Below are positions 1 to 6,006 of a stretch of 6,990 nucleotides of DNA, piece after piece. Every line of letters begins with the position of its first letter. The first letter of the stretch is position 1. The stretch comes from Burkholderiales bacterium. Its GTDB lineage: Bacteria; Pseudomonadota; Gammaproteobacteria; Burkholderiales; SG8-39. The stretch is from contig SXNB01000275.1 in assembly GCA_005777205.1 (NCBI GenBank), positions 1 to 6,990 on the forward strand, given 5' to 3'. The notes under the pieces are model-generated. The model saw nothing but the letters and a program-made list of their open reading frames with translations, was not told where the DNA came from and ran no database searches. Made by a program: the position numbers and the translations under genes.

Positions 1-397
1 CCACCCCGCCGCCGCGGCGCATGGTCTCGGCGGCTTCGGCGAGCGCGGTGTAGATCCCGGCGCGGCCGTCCACCACCTCGGTGATGGAGTCGCCCACCGG
101 CTGCACGAAGCAGTTGATGAGGGTGGCCTGCATCTGGATCCCAGCCGCGGAATTGATCCGCCCGGCCGGAATGAAGCCCTCCTCCTGCGCCGCGAGGAAG
201 CGCTTCTCCCACAGCGCGCGCTTCGCCTCGGGCTCGACCTGAGCGAGGGCGCGCGCGACCCGGCGACGCACCTCGATCATCGAGGATTCATCGCCCTTGG
301 CGTACTTCTCCAGCAGCGCCTCGCGGCAGATTTCCTGGTCTGGAAGGGGGGCCGTCGCGCGGACCGTGGTCTGGATCGGAGTCTCGGATTCGCTCAT
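1..397 (-). CDS. nrdJ: Adenosylcobalamin-dependent (class II) ribonucleotide reductase, N-terminal 132 residues, cut by window edge
   Basis: Class II ribonucleotide reductases reduce ribonucleotides to deoxyribonucleotides in the cytoplasm, using a radical generated from adenosylcobalamin, so they work with or without oxygen. Only the N-terminal 132 codons are present; the frame is still open at base 1. I recognise the family from the segment around residues 91-104 (ATLINCFVQPVGDS) and the following GIYTALAEAAETMRRGGGV (residues 114-132), which leads into the catalytic barrel. Cys96 sits where the first redox-active cysteine of the reductase pair is expected. The ATG at 395-397 begins MSESETPIQ. 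It has no good Shine-Dalgarno sequence; the bases just upstream are AATAAGACC. A GTG at 416-418 is in frame and would add seven residues, so the start is not certain. The upstream region carries NrdR-like boxes, which fits the known NrdR control of reductase genes. The family call is firm; the catalytic core lies outside the window. Confidence 0.9.
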   Translation of the reverse strand, partial: MSESETPIQTTVRATAPLPDQEICREALLEKYAKGDESSMIEVRRRVARALAQVEPEAKRALWEKRFLAAQEEGFIPAGRINSAAGIQMQATLINCFVQPVGDSITEVVDGRAGIYTALAEAAETMRRGGGV

Positions 398-442
398 GGT
401 CTTATTTTTGGTCTCACTTGAAGTGTCGGCAACAATGCTTTG

Positions 443-488
443 ATACTAAGGGTTGTTTGCCTAGCACGCGAGTCACTAGATGTAGCGG
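443..488 (-). promoter_or_regulatory. Pair of NrdR-like boxes upstream of nrdJ
   Basis: The better site is 473-488 (plus strand TCACTAGATGTAGCGG). Its core CTAGATGTAG at 476-485 matches every strongly conserved position of the remembered NrdR consensus acaCwAtATaTwGtgt. A weaker site lies at 443-458 (ATACTAAGGGTTGTTT), matching six of eight strong positions. The two are 30 bp apart core to core; NrdR normally binds paired boxes about 31-32 bp apart, close to three helical turns. A TAGTAT that could be a minus-strand -10 (448-443) overlaps the weaker box and would give a leader of roughly 40 nt, although no good -35 is visible. NrdR is the dATP/ATP-sensing repressor of ribonucleotide reductase genes, so the location next to nrdJ supports the call. 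The second box is poor and the spacing slightly short. Confidence 0.45.
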
Positions 489-530
489 AAACGGGTGCCC
501 CCCCGGCGAGGCCAGGATGGTCTACTGCGT

Positions 531-591
531 CAATCCCTTACGGGTTTGGTGCGACGCACCATGCCCGGTGCCATGGGGGCTTCCCAAGCCT
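531..591 (-). promoter_or_regulatory. Hairpin-rich, possibly switching, element upstream of nrdJ
   Basis: On the minus strand, read toward nrdJ, several short inverted repeats crowd into about 60 bases. One is GGCTT-GGG-AAGCC (590-578). A GCACC (571-567) can pair with GGTGC (560-556), and the same GGTGC can instead pair with a downstream GCACC (552-548) as TGGTGC-GTC-GCACCA (561-547). These two hairpins exclude each other. A CCC-GTAA-GGG hairpin with a GNRA-type tetraloop follows (544-535). A further GCACC copy lies at 498-494. This could be a folded 5' leader if nrdJ is transcribed from upstream of about 600, or simply DNA operators if the promoter is the TAGTAT near 445. I recall a conserved nrdJ-associated RNA motif being described in the literature but cannot confirm that this sequence matches it. 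It does not fit the cobalamin riboswitch consensus well. Confidence 0.35.
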
Positions 592-602
592 AGGGCTAGG
601 GG

Positions 603-618
603 GTGATTAAATATACAG
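603..618. promoter_or_regulatory. LexA-like box between the ankyrin gene and nrdJ
   Basis: The 16-mer at 603-618 reads CTGTATATTTAATCAC on the minus strand. It follows the proteobacterial LexA pattern CTG-N10-CAG with one mismatch in the last base (CAC for CAG) and has the expected AT-rich centre. It stands out in a very GC-rich region. The site lies 17 bp beyond the stop codon of the ankyrin gene and about 205 bp upstream of the nrdJ start. The same bases include TATATT and TTTAAT, either of which could be a minus-strand -10, but no convincing -35 is present. If functional, it would link nrdJ transcription to DNA damage. A single imperfect box is weak evidence. Confidence 0.35.
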
Positions 619-635
619 TATCGGGCCTGGCCTGG

Positions 636-1220
636 CTAGGCCGGCTGCGGCGCTGCCTGTGACCCCCCCTGGAGTCGGGCCTGCTTGAGGACGTCGGCGA
701 CCTCGGAATGGCCGAAACGCAGCACCAGTTCCGCGGGCGAGTCGCCCTCCTTGGTCACCAGCGCTGGGTCGGCGCCGTTGCGGATCAGCAACTCGACCCT
801 GCGGGTGTTGCCCTTCATCGCGGCGTAGGCGCGGGGTGTAGCCGTTGTCGTGCAGCAGGTTGCAGTCGAAGTTCATCTCCAGCACATTCAGCGTGTACAC
901 CAGTTTGCTCTTCTCGATGTCGTAGAAGCGCGCGCGCACGCCCTCCGGGCTGCACTCCTGGGCTTGGTCTGCAGGCCGGTGGGCAGCAGCTTGAACACGT
1001 AATTGATGAGTGAGGTGCCCACTATCGCCACCATGGCGAGGATCAGGGGAATCTTGGACACGTTCAGGTGCTCGGCGATGGTCTGGTCGAGGTTCGCACC
1101 CAGCACCAGCAGCACCACCGCGAGGAAGAAGAACTTGAGGTAGAAGAACAGCCCGATGACGATGCCACAGCCCAGCACGGCCAGCAGGTCGTCTTTTTCG
1201 ATCGTTTTTTGCATGGCCAT
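636..1220 (-). pseudogene. Small membrane protein with C-terminal ankyrin repeats, frame broken twice
   Basis: The gene starts at ATG 1218-1220 behind a strong ribosome binding site (AAGGGGGAA), and its natural end is TAG 636-638. The first 86 residues (1220-963) hold a long hydrophobic stretch at about residues 12-42 and a second membrane segment at about 57-79. The coding sense then moves to another frame near 960-962, where one base appears missing in a C run. That frame encodes RARFYDIEKSKLVYTLNVLE and reaches HDNGYTP. Near 828-834 it returns to the first frame, where two bases of a CGCGC run appear missing, and continues AYAAMKGNTRRVELLIRNGA. Joined, GYTP-RA-YAA...VELLIRNGADP matches the ankyrin consensus TPLHxAA...LLIxxGADP, and a second repeat follows (GDSPAELVLRFGHSEVADVL). 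The intact protein would be about 195 residues: a membrane anchor plus a soluble ankyrin domain for protein binding. The damage may be real or sequencing error. The specific function is unknown. Confidence 0.75.
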
Positions 1221-1287
1221 CTTGTTCCCCCTTGCGGTAACCCTTGATTTTCAGTGGGCCGGGGGAGGAAGGTAGGTGGGCGGCGTG

Positions 1288-1293
1288 TAGAAT
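1288..1293 (+). promoter_or_regulatory. Likely -10 element of greB, placed for a leaderless or near-leaderless mRNA
   Basis: TAGAAT at 1288-1293 differs from TATAAT by one base and is followed by eight bases before the greB ATG at 1302. Transcription normally begins about seven bases after the -10, so the mRNA would start within two bases of the start codon. No Shine-Dalgarno sequence lies between, which fits leaderless translation. No good -35 is seen at 16-18 bp spacing. Confidence 0.5.
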
Positions 1294-1301
1294 TTCCCCC
1301 G

Positions 1302-1877
1302 ATGTCCAAGGCCTTTGTGCGCGAACTTGGCAACCTCGGCGAGGACGCCTTCGACGACGAGCAGGCCCAACTGCAGGCCGCCGGGACGGCGCCGTCCCCG
1401 GGCCGAAACTACATCACCCCTGCCGGCTTCGCGCGCATGAAGGCGGAGTTGCGCGCGCTCGTGGAGGTGGAGCGGCCCGAGGTGGTGCGCACGGTGTCCT
1501 GGGCCGCCTCCAACGGCGACCGCTCCGAGAACGGCGACTACCTCTACGGCAAGAAGCGGCTGCGCGAGATCGACCGCCGCGTACGGTTCCTCATCAAGCG
1601 CCTAGAGAACGCCGAGGTGGTGCTGTCGGCCGGCCGCGACACCGACCAGGTCTTCTTTGGCGCCACCGTGGCGCTGCGCTCCGCGGCACACGGCGAGCGC
1701 ACCGTGACGATCGTCGGCGCCGACGAGGCCGAGCCCTCCCGGGGGCGCGTGTCCTGGCATTCGCCGATCGCCCGGGCCCTGCTCAAGGCGCGCGAAGGCG
1801 ACTCGGTCCTACTGCGCAGTCCGGCGGGCGACGAGGAACTGGAGATCCTGGAAGTCCGGTACGACCCGGTCGATTAG
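1302..1877 (+). CDS. greB: Transcription elongation factor GreB
   Basis: GreB enters the secondary channel of stalled, backtracked RNA polymerase and stimulates cleavage of the extruded RNA 3' end so that elongation can resume. The 191-residue product has the full family layout. A variable acidic extension occupies residues 1-36. The coiled-coil hairpin follows at about 37-108, with SWAASNGDRSENGDYLYGKK at 66-85; Asp73 and Glu76 are the tip acidic residues that help hold the catalytic metal. The C-terminal FKBP-like domain spans about 115-188 and includes SPIARALL. The motif RPEVVRTVSWAAS and the KKRLREIDRRVRFL stretch are GreB-like rather than GreA-like. E. coli GreB lacks the roughly 35-residue extension; homologues from Burkholderiales commonly have it. 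I chose ATG 1302 (MSKAFVRELG) over a GTG at 1254 because MSKAF resembles family starts and the TAGAAT -10 lies inside the longer version. mscL follows after 30 bp. Confidence 0.95.
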   Translation: MSKAFVRELGNLGEDAFDDEQAQLQAAGTAPSPGRNYITPAGFARMKAELRALVEVERPEVVRTVSWAASNGDRSENGDYLYGKKRLREIDRRVRFLIKRLENAEVVLSAGRDTDQVFFGATVALRSAAHGERTVTIVGADEAEPSRGRVSWHSPIARALLKAREGDSVLLRSPAGDEELEILEVRYDPVD

Positions 1878-1907
1878 GCTGCATGGGCCACAACGGAGGC
1901 GATCCGC

Positions 1908-2288
1908 ATGAGTGTGCTAAAGGAGTTCAGGGAGTTCGCGGTCAAGGGCAACGTCATGGACTTGGCGGTCGGGGTCATCATCGGCACCGCCTTCGGCAAA
2001 ATCGTCGGCTCCGTGGTCGAGGACGTGGCGATGCCGGTGCTGGGAACGCTGATGGGCGGGCTGGATTTCTCGGGGCTCGCCATCAAGGTAGGGGCAGCGA
2101 CCATCAAGTACGGCAAGTTCCTGCAGACCTGGGTCGACTTCATCATCATCGCTTGGGTGATCTTCCTGGTCATCAAGCTGGTCAACCGCCTCAAGCGCGA
2201 GGAGGAGAAGGCGCCCGCGCCCGCACAGGCACCGCTGCGCCAGGAAGTGCTGCTGGAGGAAATCCGTGACCTGCTGAAGCAGAAGTAG
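1908..2288 (+). CDS. mscL: Large-conductance mechanosensitive channel MscL
   Basis: MscL is a homopentameric inner-membrane channel that opens under high membrane tension and releases solutes during hypo-osmotic shock. The 126-residue sequence begins MSVLKEFREFAVKGNVMDLA, which is the amphipathic N-terminal helix leading into TM1 (about 15-45). The pore-lining glycines Gly22, Gly26 and Gly30 are present in VGVIIGTAFGKIV. TM2 is at about 72-95 (FLQTWVDFIIIAWVIFLVIK). A charged linker and the cytoplasmic bundle helix EVLLEEIRDLLKQK close the protein. The periplasmic loop (about 46-71) is shorter than in the 136-residue E. coli protein, and the tail ends earlier. A GGAGG ribosome binding site lies at 1895-1899, eight bases before the ATG. 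The gene is 30 bp behind greB and probably shares its transcript. Its TAG is only 7 bp from the stop codon of the convergent protease gene, so there is no room for a terminator between them. Confidence 0.96.
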   Translation: MSVLKEFREFAVKGNVMDLAVGVIIGTAFGKIVGSVVEDVAMPVLGTLMGGLDFSGLAIKVGAATIKYGKFLQTWVDFIIIAWVIFLVIKLVNRLKREEEKAPAPAQAPLRQEVLLEEIRDLLKQK

Positions 2289-2295
2289 ACGGTCG

Positions 2296-4980
2296 CTAGC
2301 GGAAGTCACCGGCCTTCAGCAGCGAAATCTTCTTCGGATTGATGTGCCTCGCCAGTGCGGCACGCACCTCCTCTGCGGTGAGCGCGGCGAGGCGTTTCTC
2401 GAATGCCAGGTCCCAAGCGAACGTGCGCCCCAGGTGCAGGTAGTTGGCGAGGCGCACCGCCAGCGGACCATCTTGGGAACGCGCGACGCGGCGCGCCTCC
2501 AGCAGGCCCTTCGTCGCTGACTCCAGTTCGACGGCGGTGAAGCCGTCCTTCACCGCCCGGGCGATTTCCTCCCGGACCGCGCGCTCGATGCGCTCCCGGT
2601 TCTCCGGCGCGTAGATCGCCGAGACGCCGAAGCTCCCGGCCTCGTCCTGCTGGCCGGCGCTGAGGAAGCTGTAGGTGCTGTAGGAGAGACCTTCCTTTTC
2701 CCGGATGCGCCCAGGCAGGCGCGCGCCGGAGTTGCCGCCCAGCAGCCAGTTGCCCAGGACCAGGGCAGGGAAATCGGGATGGTCGTCGCGCAGCTTCAGG
2801 TTCAGTCCCGCGCGCAGCACCGCGTTCGCCTTGTCCGGCGTCGCCACCTGCTCCTCGATCGCGGGGCGCTCGAAGTAGCGCGAAGGGATGCGGGCGTAGG
2901 GTGCCGGGTTCTTCCAGCCGCCAAAGAGTTCCTCCACGAGCTTCGCTATCGCCTCGGGGTCGAAGTCGCCTACGGCGACGAACTCGGCGCCGGTGGCGCC
3001 CACCAGCTCCGCGTGGCAGCGGCGCGCGTCCTGGATGGTCACCTGCTTCAGGTTCTCGATCCGCTCCTCGGTGGTGGGCGTGTACAGCCAGTGGCCGGGC
3101 GGATAGGGGCTGAGGTGGCGCGACAGTCGCTCGGCGGCGAGCGATGCGGGATCGCCGCGGCCGGATTCGGCGCCGGTGAGCGCGGCGCGCTTAAGTTCCT
3201 CGAACTCCGTGGCCGGGAACGCGGGCTCGCGCAGCATCTCGGAGGCCAACCGCAGCGCCGCCTCCAACTCGCTGCGGCGAACCGTGAGGTTCGCGCCCTC
3301 GGTCCCGACCGAGACCGACGCCTTGAGGCGGTCGAGCGTGTCGCGGATTTCGGCGCGGCTGCGCTTCAGGGTGCCGCGCCCGAGCATGCCGCTCGCCATC
3401 GAGCAGGCGGTGGCGCGCGCCGCCTTGCTCGCCTCGTCGCCCCAGTAGAGCGACAGTTGCGCAACCACGTTGCCGCCGCGTGTCTTCCTGGGCAGCAGCG
3501 CCACCTTGATGCCATTGGCAAGCACGCGGCGCTGCACCCGCGCCTCGATGTTGGCGGGGGAGGCGTCGAAGGCCTCGCCCGCATCCACCGCCGCGCTGCC
3601 CTTGAAACCGGCCAGCGCCGCGGCCAGGTCCGGGCGCGGCGGGATGTCCGCGCGGTCGGGCCGCGCCGTGGGAACGAACGTGCCCAGCACTCGGTTGGCG
3701 GGCTTCAGGTAGGCGGCGGCGACGCGGCGCACGTCGGCGGTCGTGACCGCCTTCAGCCGGTCGCGATACAGGAACAGCAGGCGCCAGTCGCCTATGGCGT
3801 GGAACTCCGTCACCCAGCGAAGCAGCGTTCCCGCGTCCACCTGGATCCGGTCCAGGTCGGCCAGCAGGCCGGTGCGTGCGCGCTCGACTTCCTCGTCCCG
3901 GATCGGGTCGTCGGCCAGCCTCTCCAGAGCCGCCAGCAGCGCCTCGCGCGCCGGCGCGAGCGGCGCGTCCTTGCCCAGCACGGCGCCGAAATAGGCGTAG
4001 CCCGGGTCATGCATCATGCGTTCGTGGCCCCAGGCCTGGCTGGCGAGCCCCTTTTGCACCAACGCCCGGTGCAGGCGCCCGGTGGGCGCGGTGCCCAGCG
4101 CCTGCACCAGGACGTCGAGCGCCGGGTAGTCGGGGTGGCCAGCGGAGGTCGCGCGGTACATCGCCGACACCAGCTGCAGGTCGCCGGTACGCCGCAGCGT
4201 GACCTCGCGCTCGCCGTCCTGCACCGGTTCGACGGTGTAGAGCTGCGGCAGCGGGCGCGCCGGGCGCGGGATTGGGCCGAAATGCTTCGCCACCAGTTGC
4301 AGCGCGCGCGCCTCGTTGAACCGGCCGCCGATGGTGAGCAGCGCGTTGTCCGGCTGGTACCAGGTGCGGTAGAAGTCGCGCAGGCGCTCGATCGGGACCG
4401 ACTCGATGTCTGAGCGCACGCCGATGATGGGGTTGCCGTAGTTGTGGGCGGCGAAAGCGAGGCGCTGCATGCGCTGGAACAGCACGCCAGAGGGGCTGTT
4501 CTCGCCCATCTCGAACTCGTTGCGCACCACGGTCATCTCGCTGTCCAGGTCCTCCTTGCGCACGTTCGAGTTCACCATCCGGTCGGCTTCCATGGCGAGC
4601 GCCCAGTCGAGGTTGTCCTCGCTGGCCGGCAGCGTCTCAAAGTAGTTGGTGCGGTCCTGGGAGGTGGTGCCGTTGTAGCGCGCACCGCGGCGGGTGAGCG
4701 CGGGCTTGATGTCCGGGTGGTTCTTCGTGCCCTTGAACAGCAGGTGCTCCAGCAGGTGCGCCATGCCTTTCTCGCCGTAGCTCTCGTGGCGCGAGCCGAC
4801 CAGGTAGGTGACGTGCACCGTGACCGTGCTTGCGCTCGGGTCGGGCACGGTGAGCACACGCAGGCCGTTGGCGAGGCGGTACTCGGTGACGCCTTCGATG
4901 GTCACGACCTTCTCCGGCGCCTGGGCGGACGCGGGCAGGGCGGCAAGCATGAAAAACAGCGCAATCAGGAGACGCAGCAT
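2296..4980 (-). CDS. Periplasmic M16-family zinc metalloprotease, single chain with active and inactive halves
   Basis: This 894-residue protein has two M16 (insulinase/pitrilysin-type) halves. A signal peptide covers residues 1-19 (MLRLLIALFFMLAALPASA, cleavage likely before Gln20), so it should act in the periplasm or at the envelope. The N-terminal half carries the inverted zinc motif H75-L-L-E78-H79, with Glu155 in VVRNEFEM as the probable third metal ligand. M16 C-type domains cover about 190-375 and 665-850. The second half (about 480-640) reads SMASGMLGRGT where the zinc motif would be, so it is catalytically dead. The second C-domain retains the R/Y substrate-holding motif REKEGLSY (760-767). 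The layout resembles E. coli PqqL and pitrilysin-type single-chain enzymes. The ATG is 1 nt after the azlD stop codon (TGA-C-ATG) and lacks a clear ribosome binding site, which implies translational coupling. The substrate is unknown; small unfolded peptides are typical for the family. Confidence 0.92.
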   Translation of the reverse strand: MLRLLIALFFMLAALPASAQAPEKVVTIEGVTEYRLANGLRVLTVPDPSASTVTVHVTYLVGSRHESYGEKGMAHLLEHLLFKGTKNHPDIKPALTRRGARYNGTTSQDRTNYFETLPASEDNLDWALAMEADRMVNSNVRKEDLDSEMTVVRNEFEMGENSPSGVLFQRMQRLAFAAHNYGNPIIGVRSDIESVPIERLRDFYRTWYQPDNALLTIGGRFNEARALQLVAKHFGPIPRPARPLPQLYTVEPVQDGEREVTLRRTGDLQLVSAMYRATSAGHPDYPALDVLVQALGTAPTGRLHRALVQKGLASQAWGHERMMHDPGYAYFGAVLGKDAPLAPAREALLAALERLADDPIRDEEVERARTGLLADLDRIQVDAGTLLRWVTEFHAIGDWRLLFLYRDRLKAVTTADVRRVAAAYLKPANRVLGTFVPTARPDRADIPPRPDLAAALAGFKGSAAVDAGEAFDASPANIEARVQRRVLANGIKVALLPRKTRGGNVVAQLSLYWGDEASKAARATACSMASGMLGRGTLKRSRAEIRDTLDRLKASVSVGTEGANLTVRRSELEAALRLASEMLREPAFPATEFEELKRAALTGAESGRGDPASLAAERLSRHLSPYPPGHWLYTPTTEERIENLKQVTIQDARRCHAELVGATGAEFVAVGDFDPEAIAKLVEELFGGWKNPAPYARIPSRYFERPAIEEQVATPDKANAVLRAGLNLKLRDDHPDFPALVLGNWLLGGNSGARLPGRIREKEGLSYSTYSFLSAGQQDEAGSFGVSAIYAPENRERIERAVREEIARAVKDGFTAVELESATKGLLEARRVARSQDGPLAVRLANYLHLGRTFAWDLAFEKRLAALTAEEVRAALARHINPKKISLLKAGDFR

Positions 4981-4981
4981 G

Positions 4982-5305
4982 TCAGAACATCCAGTCGAAA
5001 AGGTGCAGGGCGAGAAGCCCGGCGATGATCGTACCGAAGCTCACCCGGAACCGCCACGCCAGGGCGATGGCGACGATGCCCGCGAGCAGGCGTTCATTGC
5101 CCGGGGACAGGGCTATGACACCCTTCTGCAGCATCAGTTCCGGGGCCCATATGGCCGTGAGCACCGCCGCCGGGACATAGCGCAGTGCGTTCTTGAGCAA
5201 CTCTGGCAGCTGGAAGCGCTCTGGCAGGACCAGGAACGAGGCCCGCTGCCAGAAGGTTGCAGCAGCGATGGCCAGGATCACTATCCAGAGCATCGCGGCG
5301 CTCAT
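4982..5305 (-). CDS. azlD: AzlD-type small subunit of branched-chain amino acid exporter
   Basis: AzlD-family proteins are about 100-residue inner-membrane partners of AzlC. The pair exports branched-chain amino acids, as known for B. subtilis AzlCD, E. coli YgaZH and C. glutamicum BrnFE. This product has 107 residues, with membrane stretches at about 5-20, 41-57, 72-88 and 90-106. The family-like segments are RASFLVLPERFQLPELLKNA and LRYVPAAVLTAIWAPEL. The gene starts at ATG 5303-5305, overlapping the azlC stop as ATGA. A GGGGAGG ribosome binding site lies inside the end of azlC. Longer in-frame starts (to about 5515) lie inside azlC and were rejected. The stop codon is 1 nt before the protease ATG. 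Substrate specificity is inferred from the family. Confidence 0.92.
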   Translation of the reverse strand: MSAAMLWIVILAIAAATFWQRASFLVLPERFQLPELLKNALRYVPAAVLTAIWAPELMLQKGVIALSPGNERLLAGIVAIALAWRFRVSFGTIIAGLLALHLFDWMF

Positions 5306-6000
5306 GACGGCCGCCTCCCCAGCCAGCGCTCGGTGGCCATTCCCGCAGCGATACCCACGACCGCAGCGAGCGCCAGGCCCAGTTGCAGCGGCAACCCGTG
5401 GGCCAGCACCGAGGTGGCGCCGGCGCTGAGCGCGGCGGCCACCATTGTTCGCTCGCGCAGGAACGGCACCGTCATGGCAATGAACGCGAGCGGGGCGGCG
5501 AATTCCAGCTTCCACGCTGATGGCAGCTGCTGGCCCACCAGCAGGCCGGCGGCGACCGCCGCCTGCCAGCAGATCCAGGTCGGGATCGACAGGCCAAAGA
5601 AGTAGTCGAACTTGCCCGGCGCCTCCGGATGCGTGGTGAAGCGTTGCAGGAACAGGGCGTAGGGATTGTCCACCAGCGAGTAGGAAACGATCAGGCGCCG
5701 GTGCAGCGGTTCGCCGATGAGGAAGGGGCGGATCGAGGCGCTGTACATGAACAGGCGCAGGTTGACGATGAACGCCGCCATCACGATCACCAGCGCCGGG
5801 GCGCCCTCGACGACGAGCTGCGTCGCCGCGAGCATCGAGGCGCCGGCGTAGATCAGGATCGACATCGCCATGGCCTCGAGGGGCGGGATCCCACCGGCGG
5901 CCATCGCCACCCCTGTCACCAGGCCGAAGGGGCCCACCGCGATCAGCAGCGGCAGGCTAGCCTTTACGCCATGGCGGAACTCGGGGTGGAAAGCAGACAC
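5302..6000 (-). CDS. azlC: AzlC-type large subunit of branched-chain amino acid exporter
   Basis: AzlC is the large membrane subunit that works with AzlD to export branched-chain amino acids (valine, leucine, isoleucine and toxic analogues such as azaleucine). The 232-residue length is normal for the family. The N-terminal HGVKASLPLLIAVGPFGLVT, the IYAGASMLAATQLV segment (50-63) and the FIVNLRLFMYSASI segment (77-90) correspond to the conserved AzlC core. Further membrane segments lie at about 137-158, 165-182, 186-201 and 204-221. The start is GTG 5998-6000; no ATG lies nearby in frame. No ribosome binding site precedes it. Instead a TAGAAT element ends nine bases upstream, suggesting a leaderless or near-leaderless mRNA. 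The gene heads a unit azlC-azlD-M16 protease. Lrp-type regulators often control such exporters, but none is encoded in this window. Confidence 0.92.
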   Translation of the reverse strand: MSAFHPEFRHGVKASLPLLIAVGPFGLVTGVAMAAGGIPPLEAMAMSILIYAGASMLAATQLVVEGAPALVIVMAAFIVNLRLFMYSASIRPFLIGEPLHRRLIVSYSLVDNPYALFLQRFTTHPEAPGKFDYFFGLSIPTWICWQAAVAAGLLVGQQLPSAWKLEFAAPLAFIAMTVPFLRERTMVAAALSAGATSVLAHGLPLQLGLALAAVVGIAAGMATERWLGRRPS

Positions 6001-6006
6001 GGGAGC

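Noticed and set aside
484..530. Plus-strand sequence with a loose resemblance to a cobalamin riboswitch (AAACGGGTGC and GAGGCCAGGA)
   Set aside because: The B12 box and the remaining conserved core do not match. On this strand there is no downstream gene, and class II reductases are not the usual targets.
548..571. GCACC-N6-GGTGC resembling an NtrC site
   Set aside because: The spacing is one base too long compared with known NtrC sites, and no sigma-54 promoter is seen. The repeats are better treated as part of the hairpin cluster.
418..606. Plus-strand 62-codon Cys- and Pro-rich open frame between nrdJ and the ankyrin gene
   Set aside because: It has a non-ATG start and no ribosome binding site, and its composition follows the GC-rich hairpins. 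It overlaps the regulatory elements, so it is probably a chance frame.
828..962. Programmed ribosomal frameshifting in the ankyrin gene
   Set aside because: Two separate shifts would be needed, and neither site has a recognised slippery heptamer or nearby stimulatory structure. Indels in GC runs are simpler.
1254..1301. Upstream GTG start for greB adding 16 residues
   Set aside because: The added segment is Arg/Gly-rich and unlike family members, and it contains the TAGAAT promoter element. ATG 1302 gives a typical N-terminus.
1244..2269. 341-codon plus-strand frame overlapping greB and mscL
   Set aside because: It is an Arg/Gly/Ala-rich shadow in a different frame from two well-identified genes.
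2779..4413. 544-codon plus-strand open frame
   Set aside because: It is antisense to the M16 protease gene, whose protein has clear domains and motifs. The frame is open because of GC-rich codon bias.
4808..5605. 265-codon plus-strand open frame across the protease, azlD and azlC genes
   Set aside because: It runs antisense through three recognisable genes and resembles no protein family.
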